This document shows, in pieces, positions 22,458 through 34,547 of a stretch of DNA of 64,000 nucleotides. How positions within the stretch are numbered: position 1 is the first letter of the stretch; every line of letters starts with the position of its first letter. A model generated the notes under the pieces. It was not told the DNA's origin and searched no databases. It was given only the letters and a program-made list of their open reading frames with translations. The position numbers were made by a program, and so were the translations under genes. The stretch lies in NCBI GenBank assembly GCA_943735955.1, contig OX030955.1:15199083-15263082 (forward strand). Reading direction: 5' to 3'. The stretch is from Piscicola geometra (taxonomy: Eukaryota; Annelida; Clitellata; Hirudinida; Piscicolidae).

Positions 22458-25330
22458 GTCCGGTCGATTGTTTAACACACTTTTAAAGTGAATTTTTTGG
22501 TTTTGTGGTGATTTGTTAAAATTCATTAACTGACAGATTTTGCAATTATGAAAAAGCTATGAAAGTTTGAAGTTAAACAAAAATAGCGGATTGATGAATA
22601 AATAATTGACTATTCAGAAAAAATACACATTATTGATAGATTTACAAAGCATTGAAAAAGAAAAAAATGAACATTTTGAGAACATTTGTGAAAAATTAAT
22701 TTCATGTAAAAATATATCAACATTTTAGAAGAAATGAAAACTTCGAAGCGTAAAATATTGGGAAAAATAAATATTAACGAGAAAAATATTCTAAGCAGAC
22801 TGGAGTGCGAAAAAACAGTAACAATTTTTTATGATTTCATCTTAGGTAAAACATTAATTTTTTTATGATTTGTATAAAAGTAAATGTCTATTTCATATAC
22901 GACTTCATGCAATTACTCATTCTATTTATTTTACCGCTTTTAATTTTTTAATTCATTGAGTTTTTACAAATTTTCTATTGAATCAATTTTTCAAATACTT
23001 TTCAATTTTTTTGTCTTTTTTTTCCAGTTGGATAAAACTAAATATATGAAAAAATTACTCAAAGCTAACGCTTTTATAATAGGTATGCCGTAATCAATTG
23101 TAAATCAAAAAACAATTCCAGAATTTTTAATAATGATAAAATTAATTCTTATTAGTGCAGTTTCAAAATAAAAGAAGACAGAAGGTTATTAGTAGTTAAT
23201 ATAGACTAGAAAGGACGATAGAAACTATGATGGGTCAATTAAGGGGTCATTTCTTTTCTTAGTTGTATGTGGTGGTTCAATGAAAGCGTATAGAAGTGTA
23301 TGGTGGGTTGTGTTTGGAGCTTGGTAGAAGTCTATGACGTGAATAACTAGAAATTGCGAATTATCTATTGAGCAGTTATTAATGGCTAATCTTGAGTGAC
23401 GGTAAGCTGGAAAATGAACTCTCGGTGGATTATTAAGTTTTCAATAATGGAGTTAGTAAAATTTAATGAATTGGTTTTTTTCTGATTAAACCGAAAAATA
23501 TATTGATAAAAGTATTTAAAAATAAATTAATGAATAAACTGATGGATGGGTAGGGATAGAAAACGTAATTGGCTTGCGAGTCATGAAGAATGTGGCGTGC
23601 TGCCAATCAACATAATCACGTTCTGTTCATGCCTCCTCACGTAAGCACTGATTGATGCGATGAATGGATGGCTCGTCGAATGGCTGGATAAGTAAGTGGG
23701 TGAAAAGATGAAAAAGAAGATAAATAAATGGGTGGATAGGTAAAAAAGAGATTAATCGATTGAGTGTTAGAATGGATGTGAGGATAAGCGAGTTTATGAA
23801 AAGATAAACGAATAGCTGAATATATAGATCAATAATAACTATCTTTTATCAGAATCATTCCGAAAGAGAATATGGAAAAATCTTTAACCCTATCCATCAA
23901 ACCTTTTCAGCACTACAATGATAAAAACAAAAATGTTTTGTTTTCTAAAAATTATTAAAAAAAGAATATAAGACTGGGAAATTGACAAAATTCAAAACAT
24001 TGTATTCCTGAACAAACAACTCTATAAATTTGCAATCAAAACATTAATTTCTCATGCTGGTTGATGACTTTGCTGTGTTGGAACAAAATTTTTATAGCAA
24101 GAGATAAGCTCAATGAGGTTGAAGAATTATTAAAGAATAAAAAAGTGTTTAAAAGCAAAAGCGAATAAAGTTTAAGTAGTTTAAAGCTAAAATGAAATAG
24201 ATTTAATATATAACATTTACATCTAGGCAACGTTGAAAAATTAAGTTTAGTTTTACATTTAATTAAGAATACATTTGCTTGGATTGAAACTGTCACTGTT
24301 GCTTTAGCGAGTCGGGTGACGAGATGCATTATTGAACGTGAGCGCACGAATATATTTATATAGGCGACGTTCAACTCGCTTGCTCTTTTGACCAAAAAAC
24401 TCTGGGAAGGCTCATCATTCATATTTTGCTCTCTCAATCATGCATCCGTTACAAGAGGCTGAATCTCTAAATTAAAATTTTTCTAAACGATCCATCTTCG
24501 CATCGAAAAATCACTTGATTTCTAGGTCAACACAAGCATTCGTTTTTTTACTCATACTCTACTACAACAACACACTCCCCACTCAAACGCACGGCGTTAC
24601 ATCAGATTATGTTGATCTCATTTTTACTAAATCCTTTCTTTTTCTACAAAACTCTATAAGACACTAAGAACTTTCAAGCATTTTTTTTCAACCTATCAAA
24701 AAACACTATCCACAAAACCAACCTACTACACTACAGCAAACCCCAAAACACTTTCTCTAACACCTTTCAGTCTTATTATAACTCCGAAATTGCATGTCTT
24801 GTACAGTCAATTTGGACATAGAATTATGCAAGGATGTTTTCTCTCAAAACCTCATGCACCACGCACATCTTGAGCTTCTTTATTTTACTATCCTTTTATC
24901 ATTTTCAAATATTTTTGTTTTCCTTTCAACTCAACGTTTAAAAAGTAAAATGATATTTTGAAATTAATTTCTCCGAAAGTTATTTTTTGAGTTTTCATGA
25001 AAATAAATAGGCTTCATTCACTTGAATTGAAAAAAAAAGATTTTTCATTCATAATCGTTAATCTCAAAAGATTTGAACAAAAATAGTTAGCTTATGGTTG
25101 AATTTATCTTTTCTTGTTTTATTTAAAATTAGGATTTAGTTAAGTATTTGGAGACAGGGTAAAGTGCATTGACTTAGCATTAATTGTGTTTCAAATGACC
25201 CTCGAATGTTTCCAAAAATCATTTTTTCACACTTTTCGTACTCATTGGTTTCAGTAAGTTTTCTTCGCGTATTTAGCCTATCAGTAAATCAGTCTCAGTC
25301 ATCACTTTCTGTTTTTGCTTCAGCCGTTGC
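22458..25330. other. Intron 3, first part
   Basis: G-rich top-strand patches at 23200-23420 and 23570-23800 (degenerate GGAT/GGGTGG) and a C-rich patch at 24520-24800 look like decayed simple repeats. A 133-codon minus-strand ORF (24036-24437) has a Leu/Ser-rich tail and no recognisable domain. Confidence 0.5.
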
Positions 25331-25339
25331 CAAATCAAT

Positions 25340-25602
25340 GATTTTATTTATTTATTTTTATTGGTCTATATCGTTCACAGCCTGACAGACGCAGGCCATG
25401 TTACAATGGTTCTGAGAACCATGGTTCTTATGCGCCAGAGACGCCACTCCACACGACGTACACATCTCTCAATGCATACGTCGCAAACACCGCATCATAT
25501 ACACTAGGTATATGATAGTTCACGGTTGCTCGTCAAGGATTCGAACAGGCAACCTTTGAGTTGCAAGTCCGACGTCTACCATTTAAACCATCCCCGCTCC
25601 CC
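25340..25602 (-). mobile_element. tRNA-derived SINE
   Basis: Read on the minus strand, a tRNA-like head begins GGGAGCGGGGATGG. It carries an A box (GGTTTAAATGGTAGACG) and a B box (GGTTGCCTGTTCGAATCC, complement of about 25537-25554). An unrelated body follows, ending in an A/T-rich tail of AAATA-like units near 25340-25360. The anticodon-loop-like TTGCAAC is not backed by a good stem, so this is a SINE rather than a tRNA gene. Confidence 0.75.
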
Positions 25603-26284
25603 AACTTTGAACTTTGAACTAACTGTAATCTCATCAAATATCTTCAAATAAAATAAAAAATTTCCTAGAGAAGTGAAAATAAAAAGTTTTTGCAGTACTC
25701 CAAGTCAATTACTTGAATAATGAAGACACGCTTCAACTATTCAAAAAAGAAGTGATCTTTTAAACTTCAAAAAAAATTTAATAATTTAAGATTTTTGATA
25801 AAGATTTCAGTTTAACTTAATTCAATTCTTAAAGGGTTTAAAGTATTTAAGCCATGATTTTTTCGCTAATTAACCTTTTGATAAGAATTTTATTAAAGCT
25901 CACCATTCTGGAAAATTATTGACAAGAAGGAAATATATTTAAAAAGTTCTTTTTTGATTCACAATTTTGTTTCTCATCTTATTAATCGTTTTTTTTAATT
26001 TTTTTTTATAGTTTATACACTATTATTCTCAGTTTTAACTCTTTTTTATACTTTTCACTCAATTCAAATTAATTAGTACTAAAAAATTATTTATTGGTCA
26101 ATATTTTTATAAGGCCATAAAATAGGTTTAATAATATATAAATTAGAAAGACATAAACAAAATATTCGATTAAAGTCTGCTATGACCACTCAGACTTCCT
26201 TCGGGTAAATGTAAATTATAAAAATTATCTATAAAAAAAAGAAAGTTTATTCTATGATTGATTAAAAGATGAGTGAGATGCTGC

Positions 26285-26670
26285 ATATGCATATAAAAAA
26301 GACCATGGTATTATTATAGATGATAATTTAAAATCCAGATTACATATTCAAAAACAAGTGAAAAATGATTTAAAAGCAAAAAATCCAAATTTATACAAGA
26401 AAAAAGTTAAAATTTATAGATCTAAAAACTGTTAGATTAATATTCAAATGTATAGTTGGCCTCCTCTAGAATACGCAAGTTGTGTGGTAAAATCACTGAA
26501 TTAAAACATTGATGGTATAGAAAATGTCCAAAGTAAAGCTACCAGAATTTTTAAAAATTAAAAAAATGTTCTATAGACAAATAATTTAATAAATTAAATT
26601 ACTAAACTCAATGTTTTGTAGACTATGAAGAGACATGCTAGAAGCATTTAAAATATTGAACAATATATAG
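26285..26670 (+). pseudogene. CR1/Jockey-type LINE relic, RT tail part 1
   Basis: The + frame reads KKDHGIIIDDNLKSRLHIQ, later PLEYASCVVKSL and IDGIENVQSKATRIF, the thumb region of CR1/Jockey reverse transcriptases (KDLGVIID...HIxxQV, PHLEYA, IExVQRRATK). In-frame stops are frequent. It breaks off at 26670 next to a TIR-like repeat. The missing next segment appears at 29590. Confidence 0.7.
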
Positions 26671-26676
26671 AAGAAG

Positions 26677-28852
26677 GTTGCTCAAGATGAACCGGTTCTT
26701 AAGATGGAACGAGCTTATTTACAGCTATGCAATGTATAAAATTTTCTTCCTTTTATTTTTTATTCATGCATCCGCCTTCTAAGCACATTTAAATGTTCGT
26801 TTCGTTTCTAAAATTTGACTCGTTCAATTATAATAATTAAAAAACTGATTTCTATGAGAATAGTTTAAAAGTTGGAGGATAACGTTTTTCTGTTTTTTTC
26901 CTCACATCCGAAAAAGTATAATTTTTACTTACTAGTTAGATGATGCACTACAGTTACATTATGTGCAAGTGGTATAATTTATAATTTAGTGCATAGCCTG
27001 TTGTAACCATGGATATGTAGCAATGCTACATTGTAGCATGGTCATAATTGCTTAAGATGAAACATTAATAGTTGTCTAAGATGAAACGTTGGAAGAGATT
27101 ATAGACATTGATAAATCTGTCTCTGGCATTCGTCCATTTCGGGGGATGATAAATCTATATAGACTATATACAATATAATCATTAATATTATTATTATTAT
27201 TAAATAAAAATTTTTGAAACTCAAATCTTTAAATTGCATTAAAAAGCTTTTATAACTTGAATACAACTTCCTACCACCATCTCATCCACACCACCCACCC
27301 ACCAACGACGCATGCACACCCACCCACCCACACATCCACCCACCCACCCACACACCCACCCACCCACCCACACACCCACCCACACACCCACCCACCCACC
27401 CACCCACCCACCCACACACCCACCCACCCACCCACACACCCACCCACACACCCACCCACCCACCCACCCACCCACACACCCACCCACCCACCCACCCACC
27501 CAGCCACCCACCCACCCACACACCCACCCATCCACCCACACACCCACCCACACACCCACGCACCCACCCACCCACCCACCCACCCACCCACACACCCACA
27601 CACCCACCCACCCACTCACCCACCAACACACCCACCCACCCACCCACCCACCCACCCACACACCCACCCACCCACACACCCACCCACACACCCACCCACC
27701 CACCCACCCACCCACACACCCACCCACTCACCCACCCACACACCCACCCACCCACACACCCACCCACCCACCCACCCACCCACCCACACACCCACCCACC
27801 CACGCACCCACCCACCCACCCACCCACCCACCCACCCACCCACTCACCCACCCACACACCCACCCACCCACACACCCACCCACCCAACAACGACGCATGC
27901 GCATATTCATTAGTTTTGACACAAGTATGTTCTATTTATAGCTAAATCTTAAATTTAAATAGATGTAAACTTTTGTTTCATTTGTCTCAATAGACTGTGA
28001 ACTAGAGGTTTGCACGGGAAATGGTTGAAGCTAAAAGTAAAATGCGAAATAAAAAAAATTCTTTGAGTAAAGCAAGTTTAACTTATGTTTTTTCAAAAGT
28101 TAACTTTAGAAACAGAATTCTAAAAATTCTATACAAAATTTAGAGCGTTTTTAAAAGACATTTGATGACGCTTTTGAGAAGGATGTATTTAAGTGAACAA
28201 TAATGTTTCTGTCTTTTATGATTTAAACTGTTTTGCATTGAAATTATGTTACTATGGGATATTTTAATCTGTAGATATTTGATTATTGGCATTTTTTCAT
28301 AATGTAGTATTTAAGATAATCATTTGAAACTTTGAACATTCATGTCAAGGTGACTGTGCTAGATGAGCTCATGATTGAGCTCGATCACAGCCTTCTTATT
28401 ATCAAACTTATTTGAAATTTGATTCTAAGGAGCAAATAAAAGATCGTTTCGTTTAAAAAAAAGGAACTGAAAGAATACATGTTCCAGAATAAATAAATAT
28501 TTTTTTGAATGATCAGTATTGAGTGAGCGGAAAAAAGTATTTCTTTAGGTAAATAAGATAGTTGATAATATTTAAAATATTTAATTTACAATTTTTATGA
28601 CATGCAATATGATTTCACCTTAGGCAATTGAGCATTCCATCTTGGAAACCCAGCTGCTCAAGATGGAATTTTGGAATGTTCATGTTTGAGGTTAAGAAAC
28701 TCGTATTTTTATTTTTTCATTCCTTATGTTAAAGTTGATATAGTTAGTAAAAGAGTCAATATATTGGCTGGATAAATTATAATTTACTTTATTGGTTATG
28801 CAATTGAGCTTGCGGTTAAGTGTATAAATCTTTCCATCTTGTGCAACCTCCT
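26677..28852. mobile_element. Possible TIR-bounded insertion inside the LINE relic
   Basis: The left end GGTTGCTCAAGATGAACC is mirrored at 28835-28848 by an inverted TTCCATCTTGTGCAACC. The motif AAGATGRAAC or its complement recurs inside at about 26702, 27053, 27078, 28638 and 28668, as subterminal repeats do. No transposase frame and no clear target-site duplication were found. The (CCCA)n array lies inside. Confidence 0.4.
27291..27888 (+). repeat. (CCCA)n / (CCCACA) array, about 600 bp
   Basis: Nearly pure CCCA with CACA interruptions. The minus strand is (TGGG)n, able to form stacked G-quadruplexes. The 11-mer ACGACGCATGC flanks it on both sides (27305-27315 and 27890-27900). All long reading frames across it, on either strand, are artefacts of the repeat. 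Confidence 0.97.
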
Positions 28853-28889
28853 CCTACGACTTTCAAACAACGGCTGGAAAATACACGCT

Positions 28890-29549
<660 letters not shown>

Positions 29550-29589
29550 CAATTTCTATAGCGCTCTTTTCTCAAATTCAAGAGCGCAA

Positions 29590-29830
29590 CAAGAGGTTAT
29601 ACATTGAAACTATCAAAGCAACATTTGCCAACATAACATACGTAAATTTTTTTTTCATTAATCGAGTTATCTCAGTATGGAATAATTTACCTAATGAAGT
29701 TGTAATAGCTGAAAACACAGAAACATTCGAAGGTTAATTGAATAAACTTTGAAGAAATTATTCGATAATGCAATACTATAAGTGTGATTATAAAACAAGG
29801 ATGAAGCAATAATTAGATAATATCTTAACA
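29590..29830 (+). pseudogene. CR1/Jockey-type LINE relic, RT tail part 2
   Basis: RGYTLKLSKQH followed by NRVISVWNNLPNEVVIAENT and TFEG matches the C-terminal end of CR1/Jockey ORF2 (RGHxxKLxK...FSNRVVNxWNxLPxEVVxAxSxxxFK). It continues, in the same strand and order, the relic ending at 26670. Stops interrupt the frame. Confidence 0.7.
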
Positions 29831-30936
29831 TCATTCCCTTTAGAAATCAAAAGGTATGCGGTGATCATACTCACAAAACTAAACCAAGACCACTGACTGT
29901 ACAGACTGTACAGTTTCAAATCATACATACGGGGTTGACCCTCTCATGGCAATCTTGATGGAAACCTGTTGAGAGACAAAAATAAAATGGCTTGTTCTTC
30001 TACTTATCGAGAGTTTCTCTCCCATATTCCTGAATATCTTTGTAGCTCGATAACGTTCAAAATTCTCACATATTGGTATTTCACTCTTGATATGTTTAAA
30101 TAATTGGAAAACGTTTTTTTTTCAAATACATTTTTTCATTTCTTATAGAAGCACTTTTTAGAATTCAAAAACCTTAACATGTATTGCATGTTAAATGCAT
30201 AGAGCACTTGAATTTAAATTGTAAGTTGAAAAAGAAAGACAAACAGAAAGGTTTAAAACTAGTATTTCAAAATGTTTCTTGTACACAGTGACTTGTATAG
30301 CAAGCGTACATTCTTATATACGTAGTATTGTTATCGTTGTGCAAATGAAGACAGCTAGAAAAGCATACTGAATTGAGTGTATCATTGTAATGGGGATGTT
30401 GTAGAAAAGAGCGTGACGTTGGAGGGTGGGAAAGTGTTGATGGGGGTTTTTGTAGTTTTGACGATGAAGAATCTGACGTCAGATAAATTAAGAAAAGTTG
30501 CATGGTGGTGGCTGAGAGGAGTTTGGTGGAGGTAGTTAAATTATTGTAAAATAAATTATATGTATGAGTAACTTTGTAAAGTCGAAACGTTAAAGGCTTT
30601 TCTCAAGACAGAAAATAGCGGTGGTTAAGAAAACGTAAGACCCAATTAGTATGATTTTGTTTTAATGAATTTGCAATAAATATAACTTGAAAGATATTAA
30701 AGAAATAAATGAAGTTTTTACAAAAATGTAAAAAACAGTTTGAAATTTAGAGACAAAAGAACAATGCAAGAAGGCCATTAATAACAATAAGAACGACTAA
30801 TGCAACTTGAATCGAAATTCTTTACGGCTTTTTATAAGAACGAGGATAGAATATTAATTTGAAATTGTAAAAATTCAACTTTTGGAGAATAGCTTCATTC
30901 TTGCAATGTAATTCCGTGAAGGCATGAAAAAGTCGA

Positions 30937-30975
30937 TATATAAAAGGAATGAGAATGTATTGATGATCGAATCAA
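30937..30975 (+). promoter_or_regulatory. TATA-like element within intron 3
   Basis: TATATAAAAG lies at 30937-30946 ahead of a GC-richer patch (30985-31025). It could drive a nested transcript covering the small ORF at 31509, but no splice structure links them. Confidence 0.2.
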
Positions 30976-31508
30976 ACTAGCCGGTCTCTGCACATCCTAG
31001 ATATCAAACCGAGCGCGTGAACGACTATTCCTTTGAATTAAATATTATTATTTTTTTAATAATACAAATTTTGTTTCTCATTAGCAATAACTAGACTTTT
31101 GAGTTTGTAGAAAAATTCTACTTCAAAGTTTATTTAACTTGGGTGAACGGATTGTCGAGTTTTTAACAGCTCTCGACTTTATCAACTGTTAATAGTGATA
31201 GATTTGAGTGTAAGCAATGCCATAGTAACCCATAGACACGAACTGAAAAATTTGCAGTTCAAGTGGAAGCCCGTCTAAGTTATATGCCCCTATAAAAATG
31301 CTCTTATTATAATTATAGTAAATAAAGGTTTCATATCCAAGCTATTATTTCACAAAACCAATTTTTATTTTATTTAGTTGAGTTTCTTTCATCGACAATT
31401 TCATCACCACCTATTGACGAGTTTTGATAATGGTCACTTATACTCATCCCCTCACTTCCCGCTCTCCACATTAAACATTCCTAATTGTTTTCTATACTCT
31501 TGCTGCGA

Positions 31509-31640
31509 ATGAGGTTCGTTCTACTGACGGTATGCTTAATTGGAACCTGTTATTTATTTGTGTCGGCAAAGGAGGTTGGCTTATGCGTCATTACAGAAAC
31601 TCTAAAAACCAAACCAATATGGAAGAGTTGCGTCTATTAA
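31509..31640 (+). CDS. Possible 43-residue secreted peptide
   Basis: An ATG-to-TAA frame. Residues 1-20 (MRFVLLTVCLIGTCYLFVSA) have the form of a signal peptide: Arg near the start, a hydrophobic core, and a small-residue SA end suitable for signal peptidase. The 23-residue remainder, KEVGLCVITETLKTKPIWKS then CVY, has two Cys 13 residues apart. I recognise no family. ORFs of this length arise by chance, and it may equally be a first coding exon. It is well inside the receptor intron, on the same strand. Confidence 0.3.
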   Translation: MRFVLLTVCLIGTCYLFVSAKEVGLCVITETLKTKPIWKSCVY

Positions 31641-31678
31641 CACGTCGATATTTACAAGTTAATAGGTCATAGCATTAA

Positions 31679-31993
31679 GTGAAATATTCTCACAGCCTAA
31701 AGACGTCACTGAGAAAAAACAATTTCATTAATGAGTGTAGACTAAAAGCCAAAAAAAATACTTCTGAGCTTCAAAAAAAGTCTGTTTACAGTGACAAGCA
31801 AGAAAGGCCTTTTCAAAAAAACTTCAATGACGTCTCTGCCGTCTATTTGTCACAGCATGGCATGTTTATACAACTGCTGTTGCGCTTCGGCTTCATCACA
31901 CTGTCTCAGATATGTTATGACTATTTTCCAGATAACCTCTCAAAACCTTTTACAAAGGTTGTTTTCGTTTTGAAAGTTTTATTAACAAAATAA
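31679..31993 (+). CDS. Hypothetical 104-codon open frame
   Basis: An unusually long stop-free stretch for this AT-rich intron, 38 bp after the small ORF but in another frame. The first codon is GTG, so a true start or exon border is unknown. Residues are basic at the front (KTSLRKNN, CRLKAKKN) and hydrophobic later (GMFIQLLLRFGFITL). An acceptor-like ATTCTCACAG at 31686-31695 lies inside. No domain recognised. Confidence 0.2.
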   Translation: MKYSHSLKTSLRKNNFINECRLKAKKNTSELQKKSVYSDKQERPFQKNFNDVSAVYLSQHGMFIQLLLRFGFITLSQICYDYFPDNLSKPFTKVVFVLKVLLTK

Positions 31994-32508
31994 TTTAAAC
32001 TAAAAGTACTGGAAATTTTTGACGTAAACACAATTACAACTTTTTCTTTTTAAAATTATAATACTTTTGGCCCCCTTTTGCAAGAAAAACATTTTCTAAA
32101 AGAAAAACGAATATTTCTAGCTGATTTACAATCTAACGGATGGCTGATTTTAGTGTTATGGCGTTTTGATTGCTTTATACTCTGAGTGCTTGAATTTTTA
32201 TTCGATTTTTCAAAATTATAAATTTCCTACAGCGTGTTTTTAAAATACTGAAACTAATTTAAAAGGCACCTTCTCTATTACATCTTTAATATAAAGGTTT
32301 CACTAGTTATGCATATAAATAGCTTTTTGACACTTTGGATATTTTTATTTTCCAAGTGAGACTTAAAGCTAAGCTTTGAAAGTTGAGAGTCATTGTAATA
32401 TATTGTATTTTATTTCATTTCAGTTTTTTGGATAAACTGGAAAATTATTTATATGAATGTTCTTGTGGAATCTATTTTCAAAATGATTTTTAAAAATCAT
32501 CTTTTTAG

Positions 32509-32591
32509 TGACTCAAAGCAACGAAGCGTTTGAGAGTTTGTTGTCGTCTGCTAACGGCATCAAAGCTGAAAATGTTGATGAAATTGATTAG
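32509..32591 (+). CDS. Exon-like fragment with stop codon
   Basis: After an acceptor-like CATCTTTTTAG, the frame TQSNEAFESLLSSANGIKAE then NVDEID ends at TAG. Base composition is coding-like against its surroundings. It could be a terminal exon of a gene nested in the intron. No link to another exon is proven. Confidence 0.2.
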
Positions 32592-34397
32592 ATTCTTTTT
32601 AAAAAAAGTTAAAACTTCTGCAAAGTATGAAATTATTTTGAATTTAAATATTTATTTAAAACTGATCATAGCACACAGGCTTGCTGATAAAATTGGAATG
32701 AATAATTGACATCTGTTCTCTGAATTTTTCAATTTTTCGATGTCACATGACTTGAAACATTGATACAAAAAACTCAATAAAATCATACTTTATTCAAACT
32801 TATTTGATTAATTCTTCAACCAAGCTTTAATTGAGTTACTAGTTAAACTCATCAAAAATAGAATATTCAAACGATGTGCTCTCTAACCACTCTTAAATTC
32901 TCCAATAAAATAGATAAAGGTACTTCTAATAGAATAATTAACAAATAATTATTCTTTATTTATGAGGCTTTCTATAATAACTAAGGAAGTTCGGACCGCT
33001 TTATGACTTACGTGCCAGTGCATTTAGAATCTTGGCGAAAGAGTGTGTTTATGCTTGCATGCTTGCTACGACTCACTTGAAACCTCATTTCGGAAAAGTG
33101 CTGTTGAAGACATTTATGGAACGATGTTAAAACTTTTAATTCCTTATTTGCCGATGAGAAATATCTTTTTTTTTTAAATGGATTTGTTTTACACACAATT
33201 TTCTTTCTCTGATCATTAATGTGTCTAATCAGGTTTCAAAATACAGAGAAAATCCGCTCAATTTGGTTAGCAATCTATAAATTTAGTTTTATCATAATAA
33301 AAACAATGTTTTACATCACAAAATGGGTTTTAAAAAATAATTATATTAAACCACAAACCTTAATATTAGAGATAATGTTATTATTCTTTAGTTTATTAAT
33401 TTTCAATGAAATATTTCAGTATTTCTCTAATGTAAATTTTTTAATAAAGAAATAAATATAAAGTTATTATGATTGAATTAGGCAGTGTCTAAATTTAATT
33501 GAAAGCAAACACATTTTACTTTAATAATTCATTGATTTCAATTTTACTTCTATTTTATTTACACAGCATCCTTATTTACAACTGAAATTCTTTTTCTAAG
33601 TTTTCTTATTATTTTTATAAACATCAAAACAGCAAACACCAAACAAATAAATGAAAAAACTTAAATTTGTCATTTAAATGTTTGGCTTTGCTTTTCGTTT
33701 TTTTTCCAACTCTAGTTCTGTAGCTTTCCTACTCCCTAGCCACTCATAAAACTCAGCAACAAACCTCATTTTGTTTTTTGCCAAATTCGTTATTTTGTTT
33801 TTTTCTTTTTTTTCCTATTTTTTCATTTCCGAATGCTTGTTTTTATGTGTATGAAAGAGGAGACTGCACTGTTGGTTTGGGTTGTGTGGTGGGTGCTCTG
33901 GGTTTTTGTGAGGGAGGGATAGAGGGTCTTTGAGTGTCTTTTGGTGTGTGGGCGATTGTTGGTGTGTCGATGTTCAAAAGGGCTGCGTTTAAGTGGTGAT
34001 GTGTGAGTTTATTCTTTGTTTTTATTAATAACAATCCTATTTTTTAAACATAAAAATATAATACCCAGACGCATCTTTCAATCTATTCTTGCTTAACTTT
34101 TATAATCACAAACTTCTCAGAAGCCCTATTCATAGTAAACTCCAGTACCAAACATCGAACTACGAACTTTTTAGGTACTGCGGCATAATATTAACATTCC
34201 TTCAATTGAATAAGTTTACGACTCTTCGTATTTTCGATCATCTCTAAGAACTATTTTTTCTGTTAATCAAACTTTTGTTAAATTTTCAAAAGCTGAAATA
34301 AGATTTTGGTTCAAATGTTATTGTTATTTGTGTGGTTTATAGTATTTTTCAAAATGATTTTTTCAATCTATAACTTTGTTTCTTATGTTTTTCTCAG

Positions 34398-34547
34398 AGA
34401 CCTGAAGCTATAATGAACACACTGGCAGCGTACCATGAAACAGATCTAATACTTGTTGGTGCTTTAAGACTCTTTTGTTGGAATAGCGCTTCCAGATTAC
34501 ATGGCCTCGTGTCATCTGTCAACCGAAAAACAAATAATCAAGATTGA
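34398..34547 (+). CDS. Exon-like fragment of unknown kind
   Basis: Preceded by a pyrimidine-rich acceptor (GTTTTTCTCAG). The frame starts RPEAIMNTLAAYHETDLILV and ends at TGA. It is GC-richer than the flanks and matches nothing I know, and does not fit the receptor alignment. Confidence 0.2.
   Translation, partial: RPEAIMNTLAAYHETDLILVGALRLFCWNSASRLHGLVSSVNRKTNNQD

Noticed and set aside
24036..24437. 133-codon minus-strand gene with a TATATAAATA upstream
   Set aside because: The Leu/Ser-rich low-complexity tail, no domain and no splice context make a chance ORF more likely.
25530..25602. Functional tRNA gene
   Set aside because: A and B boxes are present, but the acceptor and anticodon stems do not pair well and a SINE body and tail follow.
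27239..27941. Long Thr/His/Pro and Gly/Trp/Val open frames on both strands
   Set aside because: They are translations of the (CCCA)n array in several frames, with no composition or context of a gene.
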